A DNA stretch of 64,000 bases from Pseudomonas sp. S06B 330 (GTDB lineage Bacteria > Pseudomonadota > Gammaproteobacteria > Pseudomonadales > Pseudomonadaceae): assembly GCF_002845275.2 (NCBI RefSeq), contig NZ_CP088149.1:3034501-3098500 (forward strand), in the 5' to 3' direction. The position numbers and the translations under genes were made by a program. Below, one piece after another: positions 59,650-64,000 of the stretch. Every line of letters begins with the position of its first letter. The first letter of the stretch is position 1. The notes beneath the pieces are model-generated. The model worked only from the letters and a program-made list of their open reading frames with translations. It was not told where the DNA came from and did no database searches.

Positions 59650-61032
59650 TTACAACAGGCCGTATTCGCGCGCAGTGCGGTCGACGGCGATACGGGTCTT
59701 GTCCACCAGCTCATCGAGCTCGGCTTTGCCGGCGACCAGAGCCGGGGCCATGATCATCCGGCCCAAGGTCGAGCGGATGATCAGGCCTTCTTCAAAACCG
59801 ATGGTGCGGCAGCGCCAGGCCATGTCGTTTTCATTGGCAAAGCGTTTGCGGCTGGCCTTGTCTTCGGCAAATTGCAGTGCCGCAACCAGGCCAGTGCCCT
59901 GTACTTCGCCAATCAACGGGTGATTGCCGAACACCTCCCGCAGGCAGCGCTGCAGGTACGGCCCGGTTTCCTGCTTAACCTGGGTGACGATGCCTTCGTC
60001 GCGCAGGGCCTTGAGGTTGGCAATCGCCACCGCCGCCGCCACCGGGTGACCGGAATAGGTCAGGCCGTGGGCGAACACCCCGCCCTGCTCCACCAACGCC
60101 TGGGCCATGCGCTTGGACAGAATCAGGCCGCCCATGGGGATGTAACCGCTGGTCAGGCCCTTAGCGATCGACAGGGTGTCGGGTTCAAAACCGAAATGCT
60201 CATGGGCAAACCACTCGCCGGTACGACCAAAGCCTCCAATCACTTCATCGGCACACAGCAGCACGTCGTACTGACGGCAGATGCGCTGAATTTCCGGCCA
60301 GTAGCTTTCTGGCGGGAAGATCATGCCGCCCGCGCCCTGGAACGGTTCGGCGACGAAGGCAGCGACGTTCTCGGCGCCCAGTTCGAGGATCTTTTCTTCC
60401 AGCTGGCGCGCTGCACGCAGGCCGAATTCGGCCGGGCTCAGATCACCTTCGTGAGCGAACCAGTACGGCTCGTCGATGTGGGCGACATCCGGGATCACCC
60501 CGCCCATGTCATGCATGAACTTCATCCCGCCCAGGGCTGTGGCTCCCAGGGTCGAGCCGTGGTAACCGTTCCAGCGGCCGATCATGATCTTCTTCTGCGG
60601 CTTGCCGAGGATCTGCCAGTAACGGCGCACGGTACGGATTAGCACCTCGTTGGCCTCGGAGCCTGAGTTGGTGTAGATCGCATGGCTGTAGTGGCTTGGC
60701 AGCAGGCTGAACAACAGCTCCGACAGTTCCACTACCGCCGGGTGGGTGGTGTGGAAAAACATGTTGTAGTACGGCAACTGTTCAAGCTGTTTGCTGGCGG
60801 CAGCGGCCAGGTCCTTGCGCCCATAGCCGAGGTTGGTGCACCACAGGCCCGACATACCGTCCAGGTAGCGTTTGCCGTCGTTGTCCCAAAGCGCCAGGCC
60901 TTCACCGCGCACGATCACCCGTGGGCCTTCCTCGTTCAGGGCTTTCTGGTCGAGAAACGCATGAATGTGGTGCGCGGCATCCAGGGCTTGGTAATCACCG
61001 GTGCTGCGATCGGGTTTCACTTGAGCGGTCAT
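59650..61032 (-). CDS. Class III omega-aminotransferase, SpuC-like
   Basis: 460-residue PLP aminotransferase. NSGSEANEVLIRTVRRYW near residue 123, the GRWNGYHGSTLGATALGG substrate segment near 155, the ADEVIGGFGRTGEWF aspartate near 262, and the PLP lysine in SIAKGLTSGYIPMGG near 290. The pattern fits putrescine:pyruvate or beta-alanine:pyruvate aminotransferases. The ATG overlaps the permease stop by 4 bp. It would convert an imported amine to an aldehyde for the neighbouring aldehyde dehydrogenase. Confidence 0.92.
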   Translation of the reverse strand: MTAQVKPDRSTGDYQALDAAHHIHAFLDQKALNEEGPRVIVRGEGLALWDNDGKRYLDGMSGLWCTNLGYGRKDLAAAASKQLEQLPYYNMFFHTTHPAVVELSELLFSLLPSHYSHAIYTNSGSEANEVLIRTVRRYWQILGKPQKKIMIGRWNGYHGSTLGATALGGMKFMHDMGGVIPDVAHIDEPYWFAHEGDLSPAEFGLRAARQLEEKILELGAENVAAFVAEPFQGAGGMIFPPESYWPEIQRICRQYDVLLCADEVIGGFGRTGEWFAHEHFGFEPDTLSIAKGLTSGYIPMGGLILSKRMAQALVEQGGVFAHGLTYSGHPVAAAVAIANLKALRDEGIVTQVKQETGPYLQRCLREVFGNHPLIGEVQGTGLVAALQFAEDKASRKRFANENDMAWRCRTIGFEEGLIIRSTLGRMIMAPALVAGKAELDELVDKTRIAVDRTAREYGLL

Positions 61033-62468
61033 TGCGAGTCTCCTTGCGGTTTTTTATCGGTCGAGGTGCCCAGTACGGACGCCAGAGGTTCAGGCTTGAA
61101 CAACGGTTTGCGCATGACGCACTTGATCCACAGCACCGCGATGATCGACACCACCAGCAGGACCAGGCCGGCATAGGCGAAGATTGCGAAGGTCATCTCC
61201 GGGCTAGGCGAGACATGCCAGATCGCAAAGAGCATGCCGGCGATGCCGAACAGCTGCGGCAGTGGGTAAAACGGCGTGCGGAACGGCCGGGCGGCCTGCG
61301 GGTAACGGCGACGCAGGGCAATTACGTTGATGTGAGTGATGATGTAGGCCAACAGCCAGGCCAGGGCGGCGGCCAGCAGCAGTTGGTTGATTGCATCGGG
61401 ATGGTCGTGCATCAGCAACAGCGGCAGCCCGGTGATTGCCGAGACGAACAGCACCGCCACCCACGGTGCGCCGGTACGCTTGCCCTGACGTTTGAGCATG
61501 CCAAACGCCTGGCCGTTGCGGGCCATGCCCAGCAGCATGCGCGGGATCGCCGCCAGAGAGCTGTTGAGGGTACTGCAAGTGGCAGTGATCGCTGCGGTCA
61601 CCAGGAACACCTGACCTGCTTCGCCGAACACGGTGGTAGCGAACAGGTAATGCGGCAAACCATTGCTGGCCAGCTCTGCCTGCGGCACGGTGAGCAAGGC
61701 GCCCAGGCAATACAGGGCGATGATCACGAAGATCACGGTCAGGCCGATCATCATCGAACCCGGGATATTGCGCTGCGGACGGCGGGTTTCCTCCACCAGC
61801 GGGCAGACGAACTCCGCACCGACGAAGCCCCATACCGCCATAGCTGTCAGGGCAATCACACCCAGGCCCAGTGGGTTCCAGCTACCGATGTCGAACAAGC
61901 CCGGGTTGGGCGAGGCGATATCGCTGTTCATCGCGCTCAGACCCATCACCAGCAAGACCACTACCATGACTACGGCCAACACGGTCTGCAGGCGGGCAAA
62001 GATATCGATGTTGAACAGGTTGAGCACGGTGAACAACGCCAGCACGCCCAGTGCCACGGTCAACGGCGGCATGGAGTGCGGGTAGACCTTGTCGATGATG
62101 AACTCCATCAACAGCAGCTCCGCCGACAGGGCAAACATCGCCACCACCACGTAGCCGGAAAAGGTCGCCAGAATCGCCGGGAATTGCCCGATGGCCACCT
62201 CCGTGTAGCTGCTCAGGCTGCCCGCGCGAGGGATCATCAAGGCCAGTTCGGAGAACGAGCAGGCATAACTCAACGCCAACAACCAGGCCAGGGCCAAGGG
62301 TACGATAAAGCCTGGACCGGCGATGCCGACGCCTTGCAGCATCAGCACCATCACGCCCTGGGACACGACCAGGCCGATGGCCACCGCCAACAACGCGGTC
62401 AGACCGAGTTTTTTGCTACTTGCAGGTGGCGCCAGGGCACCGGTGGACACGCTTGCATTGCTGCTCAT
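61029..62468 (-). CDS. APC-family amino acid/polyamine permease
   Basis: 479-residue inner-membrane permease with 12 spans. Near the N-terminus VGIAGPGFIVPLALAWLLAL, then the characteristic SELALMIPRAGSLSSYTEV near residue 75 and GFVGAEFVCPLVEETRRPQ near 215. Related to PuuP/SpuP-like amine and amino-acid importers. Its stop overlaps the aminotransferase start. Confidence 0.93.
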   Translation of the reverse strand: MSSNASVSTGALAPPASSKKLGLTALLAVAIGLVVSQGVMVLMLQGVGIAGPGFIVPLALAWLLALSYACSFSELALMIPRAGSLSSYTEVAIGQFPAILATFSGYVVVAMFALSAELLLMEFIIDKVYPHSMPPLTVALGVLALFTVLNLFNIDIFARLQTVLAVVMVVVLLVMGLSAMNSDIASPNPGLFDIGSWNPLGLGVIALTAMAVWGFVGAEFVCPLVEETRRPQRNIPGSMMIGLTVIFVIIALYCLGALLTVPQAELASNGLPHYLFATTVFGEAGQVFLVTAAITATCSTLNSSLAAIPRMLLGMARNGQAFGMLKRQGKRTGAPWVAVLFVSAITGLPLLLMHDHPDAINQLLLAAALAWLLAYIITHINVIALRRRYPQAARPFRTPFYPLPQLFGIAGMLFAIWHVSPSPEMTFAIFAYAGLVLLVVSIIAVLWIKCVMRKPLFKPEPLASVLGTSTDKKPQGDSQ

Positions 62469-62526
62469 TGGTTGCTCCGTTTTGTTTTTGTATTTTTCGA
62501 TAACAGAGTGGGGCTGCTGTGCAGCC

Positions 62527-62552
62527 CATCGCCGACAAGGCCGGCTCCTACA
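62527..62552. repeat. Single REP element, GGCCGGCTCCTAC family
   Basis: CATCGCCGACAAGGCCGGCT followed by CCTACA, one arm of the putida-type REP also found at 31680-31764. It lies in the 96-bp gap between the aldehyde dehydrogenase stop and the permease start. Confidence 0.8.
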
Positions 62553-62564
62553 ATGGCCATTCCC

Positions 62565-64000
62565 TCAGCCGCGCAACTGAATCCAGGTGGTCTTGAGTTG
62601 CGTGTACTTATCGAACGAATGCAGCGACAAGTCGCGGCCAAAACCCGATTGTTTGCCGCCACCAAAGGGCACCGTGACATCCAGGGCATCGACGGTGTTG
62701 ACCGACACGGTCCCGGCGTTCAGACGTCGAGCCACGCGGTGGGCACGGTTCAAATCGTCAGTCCACACGGATGCCGCCAGGCCATAGATGTGATCGTTGG
62801 CCAAGGCAATCGCCTGGTCTTCGTCATCGAAGACGCTAACCGCCAGCACCGGGCCGAAGACTTCTTCGCGGGCCAGGGTCATGTCGGCGGTGACACCGGT
62901 GAAGATCGTCGGCTCGATGAAATTGTCCGAACCGTCGAAGCTCAACTGACGGCCGCCACGGACCAGTTGTGCGCCCTCGCCCTGGGCTTGTTCGATGTAC
63001 TGCACGATCCGTTGGGTCTGGCGCGCATCAACAATGGCGCCAGCACGGCTGGTGGGGTTCAGCGGATTGCCGGGTTGCCACTGGCGGGCTTTTTCGACCA
63101 GGCGCTCAACGAACGCATCGGCAATCGAACGCTGCACCAGCAACCGCGAGTTGGCCGAACAGACTTCACCCTGGTTAAAGAAGATGCCAAAGGCCGCCTT
63201 TTCGGCCGCAAGGTCAAGGTCCTGGCAATCGGCGAACACCAGGTTCGGGCTCTTGCCGCCACACTCCAGCCAGACCTGCTTGAGGTTCGACTGCGCTGCG
63301 TATTGCATAAAGTACTTGCCCACTTCGGTGGAGCCGGTGAACACCAGCGCATCAACATCGTTATGCAGACCCAGCGCACGACCCGCCTCCTCACCCAGGC
63401 CTGGGACGACGTTGAGCACGCCCGCTGGAACACCGGCTTGCAAGGCAAGTTCGGCCAACCGCAGTGCTGAGAACGGCGATTGCTCCGCCGGTTTGAGTAC
63501 CACGCTGTTGCCAGCCGCCAGGGCCGGGGCCAGTTTCCAGGCGGCCATGTCCAGTGGGAAGTTCCACGGCACCACGGCGCCAATCACCCCCAAAGGCACA
63601 CGGGTGATGGTTGCCAGAACATTGCTGGCCGTCGGTGCCACCTGGTCATACAGCTTGTCGAGGCTTTCGCCGTACCAGGCAAACACATGCGCGGCGCCGG
63701 GCACATCGATGTTCCAGGCATCCATCACCGGTTTGCCCATGCTCAGCGAATCGAGCAGCGCCAGTTCATCACGGTGTTCCAGCATCAGTTGCGACAGGCG
63801 CAGCAGCACCACCTTGCGCTCGCTCGGGGCCATTTTGGCCCAAGGACCGTGTTCGAATGCACGACGGGCACTGCTGACGGCCAGGTCGACTTCGGCCTGG
63901 CCACAGGCAACCACCCGGGCCAGCACGCTGTTGTTGGCCGGGTTGATTACTTCAATACGCGCATCGTTTTGTGCCTGGCAGGGCTTACCCTCAATCAACG
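62565..64000 (-). CDS. NAD(P)+-dependent aldehyde dehydrogenase, 5' end missing
   Basis: At least 478 codons of an aldehyde dehydrogenase. It shows VPWNFPLDMAAWKLAPALA near residue 143 of the visible part, the catalytic Glu in WLECGGKSPNLVF, the catalytic Cys in NQGEVCSANSRLLVQ near 280, and a C-terminal FGGGKQSGFGRDLSLHSF. The frame stays open to the right edge. The visible first codon TTG (63998) is not taken as the start, since relatives such as PuuC/KauB have some 10-20 further residues. It would oxidise the aminoaldehyde made by the aminotransferase. Confidence 0.92.
   Translation of the reverse strand, partial: LIEGKPCQAQNDARIEVINPANNSVLARVVACGQAEVDLAVSSARRAFEHGPWAKMAPSERKVVLLRLSQLMLEHRDELALLDSLSMGKPVMDAWNIDVPGAAHVFAWYGESLDKLYDQVAPTASNVLATITRVPLGVIGAVVPWNFPLDMAAWKLAPALAAGNSVVLKPAEQSPFSALRLAELALQAGVPAGVLNVVPGLGEEAGRALGLHNDVDALVFTGSTEVGKYFMQYAAQSNLKQVWLECGGKSPNLVFADCQDLDLAAEKAAFGIFFNQGEVCSANSRLLVQRSIADAFVERLVEKARQWQPGNPLNPTSRAGAIVDARQTQRIVQYIEQAQGEGAQLVRGGRQLSFDGSDNFIEPTIFTGVTADMTLAREEVFGPVLAVSVFDDEDQAIALANDHIYGLAASVWTDDLNRAHRVARRLNAGTVSVNTVDALDVTVPFGGGKQSGFGRDLSLHSFDKYTQLKTTWIQLRG

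Noticed and set aside
60921..63470. Long + strand open frame (849 codons)
   Set aside because: Antisense shadow of the permease, aminotransferase and aldehyde dehydrogenase genes; low-complexity Gln/His/Arg composition.

Overview
The window looks like chromosomal DNA of a Pseudomonas, probably of the putida/fluorescens lineage. The evidence is high GC coding sequence, two Pseudomonas-style REP/REPIN repeat families, and gene sets typical of the genus (kup, DyP peroxidase, AaeXAB-like efflux, AraC regulators of the PF12625 type, DUF3077, and a Roc/Bvg-like phosphorelay). I saw no rRNA, tRNA, phage, insertion sequence, CRISPR array or replication origin. This is inference from the sequence alone.

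Left third. At 1-10101 a leftward operon encodes a small alpha/beta hydrolase, the DUF1302-DUF1329-Ycf48-RND envelope quartet, and a DmdC-like acyl-CoA dehydrogenase followed by a DmdB-like acyl-CoA ligase cut by the left edge. A divergent AraC-type regulator lies at 10377-11387. At 11503-17877 a second leftward operon runs quinone oxidoreductase, TauD-type dioxygenase, BKACE (beta-keto acid cleavage enzyme), MFS transporter, FrnE/DsbA-like protein, Rieske protein and YeiH-type sulfate/sulfite exporter. Its divergent partner is a MocR regulator with a TIM-barrel isomerase and an MFS transporter (18073-22033). The two leftward operons carry the same 44-bp operator (32/44 identical) at nearly the same distance from their start codons. 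This suggests that one AraC-type activator controls both.

Middle. A REPIN array (22052-22558) separates the MFS gene from kup. A LysR-controlled cassette (24598-29763) of acyl-CoA dehydrogenase, class III CoA-transferase, MaoC-like hydratase and CitE-like lyase resembles itaconate/C5-dicarboxylate catabolism. Next come a DyP peroxidase, a BASS transporter and a DUF3077 protein. A BvgS/RocS-like hybrid kinase, a REC-EAL phosphodiesterase and a BvgA/RocA-like regulator (32389-38168) stand directly beside a nine-gene chaperone-usher fimbrial operon (38346-45838). Three palindromes of the form TAGGA-N4-TCCTA, the layout of BvgA heptad sites, flank these genes.

Right third. A PLP dehydratase with an abutting AraC gene, a CrtZ-like hydroxylase, a 49-residue exported peptide, and an AraC-controlled cupin/SDR/ADH cassette are followed by an AaeB-AaeX-AaeA efflux set. 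MgtC follows, behind a structured leader, and then a small acidic protein and a LysR regulator. The window ends with an amine-catabolism operon: aldehyde dehydrogenase (cut by the right edge), APC permease, SpuC-like aminotransferase and a solitary polyamine-type binding protein.
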